The notes beneath the pieces were generated by a model. The model had not been told where the DNA came from. It did not search any database and saw only the letters and a list, made by a program, of their open reading frames with translations. 60,000 bases of DNA from Tubiluchus corallicola. Its lineage: Eukaryota; Priapulida; Priapulimorpha; Priapulimorphida; Tubiluchidae. The stretch is from NCBI GenBank assembly GCA_030141605.1, contig JAQGDQ010000081.1:256001-316000 (forward strand), written 5' to 3'. Made by a program: the position numbers and the translations under genes. Of the stretch, positions 14,851 through 25,609 are shown piece after piece. The stretch's first letter is position 1; each line of letters opens with the position of its first letter.

Positions 14851-14959
14851 TTTTTATAATGCCTCTTACACACTCTGTCAAGCACCAAACTCATAGTCAG
14901 CTAGTTTGCATAAACAATGGACAAGTAAGTCATGCATTCAAGGGATTCTATTCACCTCT

Positions 14960-15270
14960 TTATGCCAGGCCTCCACACTCTCTGCAGCAAGTGTTTCTAT
15001 CTGTAAGGATCAGTTTTGAAGTGTTTAATCCTTCTGTTCAAAATATAAAATTATGTCAATATCATTAGCCTTGTTCCTCATAATCCCTAAAAGCTCTTTA
15101 AACAGTTTTAAACTATGTCCTCTAGTTTTAGAATCAACAACTAAATTACAGAATTTTTCTGGCAAAATGTTTTCTTTTCTAATATTTTATAAACTTCAAT
15201 AAGATCTCCACGGTGTCTTTTTAATTCAAGCATGGTCAAGCTGGCTCAAAATAATTCCTGAACTACAGAA
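14960..15270 (-). mobile_element. Non-LTR retrotransposon (CR1/L2-like) 3' coding remnant
   Basis: Minus-strand frames give LELKRHRGDLIEVYKILEKK at about 15227-15168, the signature found just after the reverse-transcriptase domain of CR1/L2-type elements. In a shifted frame follow SKTRGHSLKLFKE and then ETLAAESVEA, the usual last segment of such ORF2 proteins. Frameshifts and stops show it is inactive. It lies directly next to the pogo relic, suggesting nested insertions. Confidence 0.65.
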
Positions 15271-16079
15271 TAAACCATATGTGACCAAATCCATAAAAAA
15301 TAAAATGACTCAAGTGTTCATTACTGTTCAACAGACACATGAGCAGAACCACTGATACATGAGATCTGCTGATGAATGATTCTGCTCATTTGAATCATAA
15401 CTACCAGAAGCAGTAAACACTTTGAAAGTGACCCACTCCAGTGTAAAGCCTCTCATGTAAATTACAGCCTCGGCAGTTTTCATTTAGAGAATGATCCAAA
15501 GGCTAGATGACATCAGACGAAAGCAAAAATCAATTATTCTTGATTTTAAACCTTCATCTATTCCAATTTATTTTGTAATCTATGCTGTAAAAATAAAAGT
15601 GTTAAACTTATTTCACTAGTTTATTGTTTCTGCTCACAGTCTACCATAATCGTACTCAAACACAGCTTAATTATGTAAAATGAGCAAAGGAAAACTAGAC
15701 ACTGCTATGCCAGTGGCTTGTCAGCACCGCTTCCGAAATCGATACAATAATCACATAAAATCAAAAGAAAATTGGAACCACCTACCAACCCCTTATATTG
15801 ATTATCAATCACAACGATGTAGCCTTTTGTACATTTTAATTTTTATTCTTTCTCCTCCCAAGGGCAGGCAACAGCATCACTTGTGTTAAATAACGGGAAA
15901 CCATCAGTGGATTCTACTGGCATTGGCGTTGGCAGCCCCAACGCGTGAAGTCAGATAACGATATGCTAACTGACTTACCTATCTTGCGTTAATGGTGTGA
16001 TCACGTCTGCTGCCACCTATGTACCTTAAATTTGATATCCTTATGTATAGCAGCACTTCAACTACATACGTTCTTTATC
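15271..16079. other. Gene-free stretch
   Basis: It may include unrecognised upstream parts of the retrotransposon. No motif or reading frame could be supported. Confidence 0.4.
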
Positions 16080-16347
16080 ACTGAAACAGTTAGGACGTTA
16101 TGCAATCAGCACAATTTAGCTGCAATTATTGCGTGAAATTTTTAAAAAATGATTAATGTTTTTACCGCGGAATGAAATAAAGCAATATGCATGATCTTTG
16201 TGAGACTGCTTATGGGAAAATCTTTAAAATTGAATTCGAATTTGATTCGGACTCGAAATCTGGAAATTTGAACGGTTTGATTTGAATTCGAAAGTTACAA
16301 AATAATAAATTTGATTTCACTTTCTGACAGACAATGCTTACCTCTAA
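16080..16347 (+). mobile_element. TTCGAA-rich MITE-like element, copy A
   Basis: Matches the reverse complement of 20625-21022 through TGCAATCAG, ATGCATGATCT, GACTGCTT, AAAATCTTTAAAA and repeated GAATTCGAA/TTCGAATT blocks. Its right end, ATGCTTACCTCTAAT, corresponds to the terminus ATGCTCACCCCTAAT of copy B. The left end is degraded. GGGGTG-type termini with GAATTCGAA-rich interiors suggest a non-autonomous hAT-like element, but this is inference. Confidence 0.6.
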
Positions 16348-18117
16348 TGGGCAATACAGAAGACAACAGAGTTTTGCATTAGACATAGTAAGTCTAAGTG
16401 CGCTATCAGAAATTGGATGTTGCCTTAAATGGCAGAGAAGATACAGTCATAGATAATAGTCCAAGACCAACAATTTTTAAAGAGTCAAACAATTGACGTC
16501 TAACATAATGTCACTCATTTTCGTTGACTGCCCAATCAGCATGCAAGTTATTTCACACACCTGCAGAGCTTAATTAACGCAGGTACATTCGGGACATTTA
16601 GCTACACTATTGTGACACCACCATCTAACACTGTTGTGAAAAATGCTCAACTTTTTATTTGTTAGCGGGAAAAATATTGGCCTGGTTCTACATTTTATTA
16701 TTGTCAACTGAAATTGCAAGTGAATTAGTGGAAATACTAGTTTCGTTATAGGAAGAAATGTACAAAGCATTTTGCAATCAAGAAAATGTGTAGTTTAGTT
16801 TAGTTTATGGCTTTGCAAGTTAAAAAATACATCGCAGGCATGAAAGACGTTCATATGTTCAAAGGCAAGAAGGACCTAGTATTTTTGTTGCTCATTTATT
16901 GTAAAGCAATTCTAACTGGCTTAGTTTCTTTATTATACTTATGTCTCTGTATTTTGTAGTGCTTTGAAACATTGTCTCTTCATTCTGTTTAAATTGAAAA
17001 GTCATTTTTTGGCTTGAAATGTTAATTTCATTTAAAATTATTTGCTGATAAGACATTAGTTGTGATTGCCATGCTGTTTAGTTCAGTTTAGTTTGGTTGA
17101 GACAGTTGTTGTCCAGCGTGAGCTGTTGTCACGAAAGCTGCTGAATGTGCATATGTTACCATGGAGGAGTAGCGATAGACCAATATGTTTGACATGAATT
17201 TATGGCGAGTTCAAACCATAGGCTAATAACTAAACCTATTTGCGCTATGGTGTTTTAGCACTAAAGCACAGATTGAAATTAGGGTCACAAACTGATTCAT
17301 TTTAAAGCTCGTAGAACAAGAAAATAATTACACAATAAAACAATAAAAATTTAATAATACAAGTATACATACAATGTACTTTGGCAAGGCAATACACGTT
17401 AAATACTACATAAACCGAAAAAATCATAATGGGCTGTGTGAAAAGTTATTTTCATAGATGAATGTTAAGATATGGCATACTGATACTAAAATCACAGTTA
17501 CATAAAAATTGTATAATTTTGCAATGAAAAAAGAAAATGACTTAAAAGTAGTAGGTATCTGTACCAGCTTTTAAATGAAAGATTATAAAAAATAATTTAG
17601 AGCTGAAAATAATTTGGTTGGTTGAAAATGATTTGAAAATAATAATACTCATAATTATTTTATCTGTATGAATTTGTGGATTTCGTTTGATCCACATGCA
17701 CGTACTGAAAAAGATATTTATGATAACTTACCGCTAGGTAAATACTTAAATTTGTAGTCTTTCTAAGGTTACGTCACGCGGGTGTATTGTCGTATAGAGG
17801 ACCACCGCGTGGTGCCTTGTACAGCTATAGATGGGAGTCGATGAGACTGCTTATGATTACGTTGATTTTTCAATAATGAAGATGCCCGCTTTTGCTCCGA
17901 ACGGCCGATGCAAGTGAAAACTCGTGTCATCATTTTAATTTTAATAGTGAAATTTTTGTTTTTTTAGTGCGCAAAAACCGTGAATCCAGAGAATGAAGTA
18001 AAATTTCTGTTCTTCGTGATTTATGCCTGCTAGTTACATTTAGATTTGTTTGTTCCTGTGAATGAGTATTTATTTTCCAAAATATACTGTCAGATTGTGC
18101 AGCAATTATCACGTGTT
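16348..18117. other. Gene-free stretch upstream of HTRA2
   Basis: No reading frame or repeat could be supported. The last few hundred bases presumably hold the HTRA2 promoter and 5' UTR. A CRE/ATF-like site is at 17769-17777. Confidence 0.5.
17769..17777 (+). promoter_or_regulatory. Possible CRE/ATF-like site upstream of HTRA2
   Basis: TTACGTCAC resembles the CREB/ATF consensus and sits in a short GC-richer patch about 340 bp before the HTRA2 start codon. Single-motif evidence only. Confidence 0.25.
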
Positions 18118-19407
18118 ATGGCAGTTTCATTTCGAAAATGTTGCGGATGTTTTTGTTCTTTTATTCGATCGGGTGTTGCCGGTCTTCAGACAAAATCATG
18201 CAAAAGATTAATGTCATCTCGAAGAGTACTTGATTCTTTTTCGACAACAACTCGGAGCTTTACAGCAAGGTCAAAAACCTGTGCTGTACTTGGCTGTGGT
18301 GTTCTAGGATATTTTGCTTACAACAGTTATAAAAACTACAAATTGTCAAGCTTTTTTCCCATACTTAAAGCAGCTCAAGTGTATGATGAAGGAGATAGCT
18401 TTGGTGAGCCTCCTCGATCAGCTCGATTAAATTTCATAGCAGATATTGTGGACATTGCTGCACCAGCTGTTGTTTATATAGAAATTCGCGGCCGACATCC
18501 TTTTACTGGGCAAGAAGTTACACTTTCAAATGGTTCTGGGTTTATTGTTCGCAGTGATGGCCTTATTCTGACAAATGCTCACGTTGTTGCCAATAAACGC
18601 GAGGTTGCAGTAAAGTTGCGCGATGGTCGTGTTTTCACTGGCTTGGTACAGTACCTTGATCCAGTTGCAGACTTAGCTACAGTAAAGGTAAATGGTCATA
18701 ACTTGCCCATCATAAAGCTAGGGTCATCGTCTACAGTGCGGCCAGGAGAATGGGTTGTTGCAATGGGTAGTCCATTAAATTTGAGTAACACCATAACAGC
18801 GGGAATTGTCAGCTCTGCTTCTAGAGGAAGTGATGAACTTGGTCTTCATGGAAAAGGGATGAACTACATCCAGACAGATGCTGCTATAACATTTGGTAAC
18901 TCAGGTGGACCCTTGGTCAATCTTAATGGCGAAGTTATTGGCATCAATAACATGAAAGTCACAGCTGGGATATCGTTTGCTATACCCATTGATTATGCAA
19001 AGCAGTTCCTGGACAGAGTTGAGAAACATGAAGAGAAGCAGAAAAAGGAAAGTACCGGTTGGTTTGGCAGATCTGCTCCGGTTAAAAAACCATTGTCTGG
19101 TCGCAGGTACATGGGTATCACCATGCTCACGTTATCTCCAAATATAATAAGTGAACTGCGGCTTCGAGATCGCAATTTTCCAGATGTGAAAGGGGGTGTT
19201 CTAGTTCATAGGTTGGTTATTGGTTCTCCTGCTCATCATGGTGGGCTACAAGTGGGAGACATTGTTGTCATGATTAATGGCATTGAGATACAGTCTGCTC
19301 GTGATATTTATAGAGTTTTAGAAACTGGTGATGATCTGACAATGACTGTTTTGCGAGATGGTAAAAAATTTATGTTGAATGTGGCTCCAGAAGATGTTGA
19401 GAGTTGA
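18118..19407 (+). CDS. HTRA2: HtrA2/Omi-type mitochondrial serine protease, single coding exon
   Basis: Protein quality-control protease of the mitochondrial intermembrane space. The 429-residue product (human 458) starts at an ATG with G at -3 and +4. The open frame extends upstream without another ATG. Order: basic, Ser/Arg-rich presequence (1-54), membrane segment CAVLGCGVLGYFAYNSY (55-71), trypsin-like domain with His155 (TNAHVV), Asp185 (DPVADLATVK) and Ser262 (FGNSGGPLVNL), then one PDZ domain from about 331 (YMGITMLTLSP) to the end. His-Asp spacing equals that of human HTRA2. I see no AVPS-like IAP-binding tetrapeptide after the membrane segment. The coding region has no intron, unlike the multi-exon vertebrate gene. 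It is intact and unlikely to be a dead retrocopy. Confidence 0.96.
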   Translation: MAVSFRKCCGCFCSFIRSGVAGLQTKSCKRLMSSRRVLDSFSTTTRSFTARSKTCAVLGCGVLGYFAYNSYKNYKLSSFFPILKAAQVYDEGDSFGEPPRSARLNFIADIVDIAAPAVVYIEIRGRHPFTGQEVTLSNGSGFIVRSDGLILTNAHVVANKREVAVKLRDGRVFTGLVQYLDPVADLATVKVNGHNLPIIKLGSSSTVRPGEWVVAMGSPLNLSNTITAGIVSSASRGSDELGLHGKGMNYIQTDAAITFGNSGGPLVNLNGEVIGINNMKVTAGISFAIPIDYAKQFLDRVEKHEEKQKKESTGWFGRSAPVKKPLSGRRYMGITMLTLSPNIISELRLRDRNFPDVKGGVLVHRLVIGSPAHHGGLQVGDIVVMINGIEIQSARDIYRVLETGDDLTMTVLRDGKKFMLNVAPEDVES

Positions 19408-19931
19408 TCTTCTGTGAATTTATAGCCGAAGTGCCATTGTGCTAACTGGTTAGCAGTTGCTTTGAACCTAATAGATGGAATGGACAGGTAAAGATTGATA
19501 GTTAATTGTGGGCAATCTGTAATGAAAAACAACTTGCTTAAATTATAAGAATTGGCTGTATCATACATGGTATAAAATTTGAGTTTATATATGCTTGGTA
19601 TGTAAATGAAAATGTTGCTGTAAGAGGCCAACCTGCATAGGTAAACCTTAAATACATTTAAGTGACAACACATGTATAGATACTTTGATTTTAGATGAGT
19701 TTTGTACTTGCTGATTTTATACTTGTGACATAATGACAGTTGTATCTAAGTTCCGACAATAATGGTAGATTAGAGTAAACGCATTACCTAAACATTGTAG
19801 TAATATTTTGCTGTAATCTTATTGTCCAATTAATATTTATGAAGTTTTGGAAAAAGCATTGTCAAAACACAAAAATCACTATAACAAGACTGTAATAAGC
19901 TTTCTGATTTTTTTTATAAATTAACATGCAA

Positions 19932-19937
19932 AATAAA
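19932..19937 (+). terminator. Candidate HTRA2 polyadenylation signal
   Basis: AATAAA about 525 bp after the stop codon, followed by a T-rich tract. Earlier signals were not obvious, so a 3' UTR of roughly 540 nt is inferred. Confidence 0.45.
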
Positions 19938-20622
19938 GAAATATTTATTTTTATTTTTGTGGTTTCACCATCGGGAATGTGGGATTTGCTAGTTGAATTT
20001 TCCTTGAGTAGTACAACCTCACTGTTAGTAATTCTGTGTCTTCAAAACTATGGTTGCTACCTACAGTTATGGTTGCCACTTAAGAAGTAGCATGATACTG
20101 CGAACATACACTGTAACCGTCACTGTTTTTACAGAAAGCTGGGGTTATCACTTGTAGCATAGCACTTTCTCATTATCTGGTTTCCATTTTTCTCAAACAG
20201 AATTTGTGCTTGTTCTTATCGTTGTGCTAAGTTACTGACCTATCACTTTTGCTTAGTTTATGTCATTCAAAAATTCGGTAGAGTTTTGTTGTTATTGTCA
20301 CAAAAATTTGTTGCCCTTGTGCAATGCAACATGCTCTGCAGCAGCATGTTGTTAAATTGTTAATTGATTATCTGAAAGAAATGTAACGATGCCATTTGTA
20401 GGTTTTATGTTTGTGAAAATGTACCATCATACTATGAGTTATGGGTGTGATTAATGCTTTACGATTAGTACTGGTATTGGTAAATATTATTTAATTTTTT
20501 TATTATTGAGCTAACAAACAATACTAACTTGGTTTTAATTTAATTCAGGGATTTCTGGTAACACATCAAATTTATAATTGTTTATTATTGTATTTACGTT
20601 CTATATGTAGGTCATTATAATT
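19938..20622. other. Gene-free stretch
   Basis: No coding potential, repeat or RNA gene could be supported. Confidence 0.45.
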
Positions 20623-21022
20623 AAGGGGGAGTATTCTCTAAAGAATCGATTTTGTGACTTTCCAATCCAAATTCAATCAAATTTGTCTTTCGAACACGAA
20701 CTAAACCGAATTTTTAATTTGAATTCAGTTTTAAAGATTTTTGAAAGTTTTTGAATCATTAATAAGAAGCAGTCACAGATCATGCATATTAAGTGATTTT
20801 ATTCTGTAGTAAAAGCATAACGATTTGTTTAAAAATTGGGCAGAGAAATCACATCTAAACTGCACTGATTGCATGATGTTTCAAACATTTTTCAAGAATA
20901 TTAATATATATATAAAGTGCTAAATTATTCGAATTCATGATTTTGGGTTCGAATTGAATTCGAACTAAAAAACTTGTTGAAATTCCATTCAAACTCGAAT
21001 GTTCGATGCTCACCCCTAATAA
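20623..21022 (-). mobile_element. TTCGAA-rich MITE-like element, copy B
   Basis: About 400 bp bounded by AAGGGGGAGTATTC on the left and GATGCTCACCCCT on the right. Read inwards both ends begin AGGGG, a short imperfect terminal inverted repeat. The interior matches copy A at 16080-16347 in inverse orientation and contains several GAATTCGAA and TTCGAATT blocks. No clear 8-bp target duplication was found, so the hAT assignment is tentative. Confidence 0.65.
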
Positions 21023-23359
21023 TAGACATTGTGCTGACAACTGTCCATTACGGATGATTTATGAAGAAATTACACTTCAGAGGAAGACACAGAAAGTATG
21101 CATTGTTTGCTTTGACGTTCTATTTTAGACACATTTTTAATTTGTACTTGTTGATAACTGTGTTTTGTATAAATTAAAAAGTTTAAAATAGGTGGTATTA
21201 TCACGTTCTAATTTTTATTTAATTAATTTTATCTTATTAGTAGTTTTCTTTCACTTTGCAATTTAATAACTTGCACAAAGCTTTTGTTCATAAATTTGGT
21301 ACCGTTCTGTCTCGTAATTTTTTTTTGTTGACAAGGATACATGCTGTTATAGTACTGTCTGTCCAGGATGAGGTTTAGAAATTTAATCATAGTTTATAGC
21401 TGTCTATTATTGTGTCTGCTATGTAGCAATAGAAGTAAAAAATTTATTTATTGTTGGAATTTTACAAAGGGCAATATTAGCCAATGGCTGTTTTCCGACA
21501 GGTTAAAGAAGATAAAATAAAAAATTCTAAAACAATGCTCGCAATGTAAGCAATCCAGAGCACATTTTACTGAAATCTACAGGGCTGCCACATGTGGGCA
21601 GTAGCGCACGTTTTGTTAGAAATGTAAGTAAATGTGTTGAGTTTGGGTATGTACACATCAAATATATTCCTGACACAAGTTGGCTGCATCAGAAATTGTT
21701 TTACTTCACTTTTAACCATTGGGCAAGTTGGGCTAAAGTTTACAATCCCCACACACAAGAAATTAGTTAGTGAAGCGCATTAGGATTAAAGTTAGGGTTA
21801 GGGTATTTAAACTGTATGGGGAATTGTAAACTCCTTCCAATTATTAGTTTACAGAGTAGGTACGACATTGACAATATTAAAAATTAATATACAATATAGT
21901 CACAATATTAAGAAGTACAAGTATTAGGAATTTTGTAGGTGATTCGATGAGTTAAATAGCAAATATACGACATGTTGTGTAGCACTGACATTCACAACGA
22001 CTAGATGAGAAGCTCATAAGTGTAGCTGGGTGCGCACCTAAATATCTGACATTAGTGACTCATTTGCTAATGTCAAAGGCTTCTCGACCGAACATGGTTT
22101 TCATAGATATCAGGTACCTCGTATTGGTTATAGGATTAGCGGATGACAGGTCAAGATTACGTAATGCCTTTTACATGAAAAACTATCGCCGATGTTCTTT
22201 TTTATTGAGGCTTATTTTGACAATTTTCTGGCGACCCGAGGGCAGAGCTTAAATCTTTTATTGGCTGATAACTAGCAAGATGTTTGCTTGTTTAGTTTTC
22301 TGCGGGAAGAAAAGCTATATGTGTTTGTATATAGCAGTAAGGCAAAAATCATGTATTTTCACACAACACTTTTACAAATTTTTTTATGTACAACAATACT
22401 GTGAGTAGGCATACAATGAACATATTGTACATTTTTTTGCTGTTTTGGAATACTAAATGCGTCAGGTTCACATCTGCTTATATATAAGTGTAAATGCGTT
22501 GCGGGACAATAAAAAAGCAGAAAACCAGTGCTTGTTAGATTATCCAAGCAATAACGAATGTTTCGATCCTTGAAATGTATTTTCAGTACCAAGACCTTCC
22601 AATATTTAATGGGAAAATTATAGAGAATTTAAAGAAATAAGAAAGACTTTTTAATAAAGATACTGGTATATCTAGAGCAACTTTTTAACTGAGTGGCCCT
22701 GCGTAAATCATTTTTTACGTACTGGAACGACACGTAGAATAAAAAAATATTTAATTAATCGCTTATTAGGCGCCCATTTAACTAGTAAGGCCAAACCTGA
22801 ATTGCGGCAACGCAAGTGAAAGTGAAATCATATGCATTGAAATAACATGAATTAGGACCTATCCAACCCATTATGTTGTTTGACACTGGTAGCCTTAACT
22901 ATATTGACCTTACTCATCATGTGATCATGCTAATTTTTTTCCTAACAGATGACACTGAGGACAAAGAAGCGTTTTACAAAGCGCTTTGAGATTAAAGTAA
23001 GCTCGAGGGTGTGATGAATGTTTGCTCATCATAAACAATAATCTTCATAGCTTTGCGTTGAGGATTTAATTACTTTTATCTAATAATGCCAGAAGGAAAG
23101 TTAGCAATGCATTTACATGTACTAATTCTTTTCTTTGTGTTTGTGTGACTCTAAAGAGGTTTTAATGACGAGTCGCACGTGTTGGAGATACGGAACGGTT
23201 CGCAAAGGATTTTAATGTTATTATGGAGTCACTTTTATTAGCTTGTGATTTTTATATCAGGCAGACGGAAAAAGATAAAGTGACAATTTAAGATAACACT
23301 GAAAAGAGAGGAGGAAGAAAAGAGAAACGGAAGATGAGGATAAGAAGAAAGAAAGAAAA

Positions 23360-23416
23360 GTAACTACTCTGAGTGAATTTGCGAGAGAGAGAGCGAGAGA
23401 TGATGATGATGATGAT
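23360..23416. repeat. GA and GAT simple repeats
   Basis: GAAA repeats, a (GA)n tract, then (ATG)n, within a longer purine-rich stretch beginning near 23300. Confidence 0.75.
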
Positions 23417-23924
23417 ATACATTACATTAATGATACAATGTTAGATATATCTATAGCTAATATGATGTTTCTAAGAGCGTCAAAAATTATAACCAGAAAA
23501 TACATTTACCGCTACACAATATGCCAGATCGCTAATTAACATAGAACTGATAATCAAAATGATTATGTAGAATTTGGATCTGTGCGCGCACATCCACGTC
23601 TAGTTTGTAGTAAAAGCTGCATCACTGAACAGTAAAGAACAAAATTTTATAGATCAATTAACAGCTAAACATAAAATTATTTGAAAATTGAAGACAGTAG
23701 GAGATTTTGACGATTGTGCTATAATTAATTTGTCGTGTTGTGCAAAACGAAAAGAAATTGCACATAAGACTTGACAATTATACGTGCTCGTCTATACACC
23801 AAGGATAATAACTAAATAGAACTCTTCAGAATTAGTTGCAATTATTACTCGATCATTACCAACTAAAGGTATTTTGTTTTAGATATAGAAAAACAATTAA
23901 ATTCTCATGTTTGTGAATCAGGAA

Positions 23925-23951
23925 CAATAATAATAATAATAATAATAATAA
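23925..23951. repeat. (AAT)n microsatellite
   Basis: Nine uninterrupted AAT-type triplets. Confidence 0.9.
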
Positions 23952-24562
23952 CAAGTATTAATATTTCAAGTGTCCTTTTGCTAGTGAAAATTAGCAAACA
24001 GTAACGTCTAATTAAATTCGAAATAAAAAGTTTCACCAAAATTAACGATTAGTTTAACTATAATGAATAGACTGCTAGAGCATTTAAAAGAGAGCTATTG
24101 CTATATGACTTATTATTCATCGTTATACAGTTACCTATAAGCATCAATGCAGTCACAGACTCACATAGATGAACTTCAAAAATTGATAAAAACAAAATTA
24201 TGGGTCTTAACGGAGGTATCACAACTACACACACAAGATTATTACTTCATCATATAGTTAAATACAGAGACATGTTAAAAAATTATCTACCAGGTAAATC
24301 AATTATCTACGGAATTACAAATCATTCACTGCAAAATTTAATACTTTAATTTGCATCTTGTTGCTTTGAGTGTAAACGATTCTAACCTGTTCGAAGTATC
24401 AGTTAGTCATTATGTTCGTACAAAATTTAAAACCTGTCGTCTCTGGGTGCAGTGAGACAGTGGCAGATTGCAGCCTTAAACGACCAGGTCGTTGAGAATG
24501 ACTGTCAGAGGATCGGGTTTATCTGCCTGGAGATTTTTCTATGTAAACACAAATTACTCAAC

Positions 24563-25444
24563 ATGGCGTTAAACACAGCTCATAATGTTGGTGGCGTAGT
24601 TATTTATTACGGTGAACGAATATTGTTGTACTGCGATGCTGTCGAATTTAAGCTGGATTCTCACAGTAATGTGGCACACTTTAAAGGAACACATAAAGGG
24701 AGATTATATCTCACTTCACACAGAGTTATTTTTACTAGTAACAACGTGAAAGATATGCTGCAGTCGTTCAGTATGCCATTCATGTGTTTGAAAGACCTCG
24801 AATTAGAGCAACCGGTCTTTGGAGCTAATTTTATAAAGGGACGATGTTTGGCGCAACCTGGTGGAAATTGGGAAGGTGACGCAAAATTCAAGTTGCATTT
24901 TATGCATGGGGGAGCAATAGAATACGGCCAGGCTTTGTTGCGAGCAGCTACAAGGGCTAGCCGATTAGTTCAGAATCAGCAGCCACCACCATATGTTTCT
25001 CCTCCGCCAACATTCCAGCCTGCTGCTCCACCAATGTATGCACCTCCACCACAGGGCTATGGGTTTCAACTCCCCAAAGAAACGTTTCCTTCTGCACCAC
25101 CAACTGACGGAGTTTTTATGTACGATGCACCTCCGCCATATCCTGGCATTGATGGTGATGTACCTGGAGCACAAATGGGCTCATCAGCAAAGGCACAAGA
25201 GGCAGCGCAGAGTTCAGCATATTATAATCCTGCAGATCCCCACAATGTTTACATGCCTCAAGCCGCTCCTTATCCACAACAGAATGGATATTATCCTCCA
25301 CCGGGATATTCTCCTTACCAGTCACAGGGAGCAGCAGGAGGCATGCCACAACAATACGGTTACTCGCAGCAGCAACCGCCATATCCGACAGCACCACCAC
25401 AGTACTATCCTGCACAGGGACAAGGAGACAAGAAAAGCCAATAA
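24563..25444 (+). CDS. WBP2: WW domain-binding protein 2, single coding exon
   Basis: Transcriptional coactivator and adaptor that binds WW domains of YAP/TAZ-, NEDD4- and WWOX-type proteins through PPxY motifs. The 293-residue product (human 261) starts MALN, as in the vertebrate protein, at the first ATG of the matching segment. Residues 1-135 form the PH-like GRAM domain (FKGTHKGRLYLTSHRVIF, QSFSMPF, QPVFGANFIKG, GGAIEYGQ). The Pro/Tyr/Gln-rich tail has five PPxY motifs: 141-144, 156-159, 190-193, 246-249 and 278-281. A conserved SAYYNPADPHNVYMP block lies at 218-232, and the C-terminus is DKKSQ (human DKKTQ). There is no intron in the coding region, unlike the vertebrate gene. The stop codon overlaps an AATAAA. 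Confidence 0.96.
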   Translation: MALNTAHNVGGVVIYYGERILLYCDAVEFKLDSHSNVAHFKGTHKGRLYLTSHRVIFTSNNVKDMLQSFSMPFMCLKDLELEQPVFGANFIKGRCLAQPGGNWEGDAKFKLHFMHGGAIEYGQALLRAATRASRLVQNQQPPPYVSPPPTFQPAAPPMYAPPPQGYGFQLPKETFPSAPPTDGVFMYDAPPPYPGIDGDVPGAQMGSSAKAQEAAQSSAYYNPADPHNVYMPQAAPYPQQNGYYPPPGYSPYQSQGAAGGMPQQYGYSQQQPPYPTAPPQYYPAQGQGDKKSQ

Positions 25445-25603
25445 AACTGACAAATTTAAAAATAAAATGGGGTACCGACAGCTACAGTGACGTAAATTAT
25501 TTATGTTAGGATGGTACTTCTACTTTCAAAGCTGTTCTGTTTTAAAATAGATTTTTGCATAAGTTAGTACGATTGATATTTTAAAGTTGTGCGACCTGTA
25601 AGG

Positions 25604-25609
25604 AATAAA
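25604..25609 (+). terminator. Candidate WBP2 polyadenylation signal
   Basis: AATAAA 160 bp after the stop codon, followed by GT-rich sequence. Alternative AATAAA copies at 25440 (overlapping the stop) and 25461 are too close to the stop to be preferred. Confidence 0.5.

Larger units (their letters stand above)
21023..24562. other. Intergenic stretch between HTRA2 and WBP2
   Basis: No gene supported. It contains two TTAGGG units at 21792-21803, purine-rich and GA/GAT microsatellites around 23360-23416 and an AAT run at 23925-23951. The last 100 bp or so probably hold the WBP2 5' UTR. Confidence 0.5.

Noticed and set aside
21792-21803. Interstitial telomere (TTAGGG)
   Set aside because: Only two perfect units, easily due to chance in AT-rich DNA.
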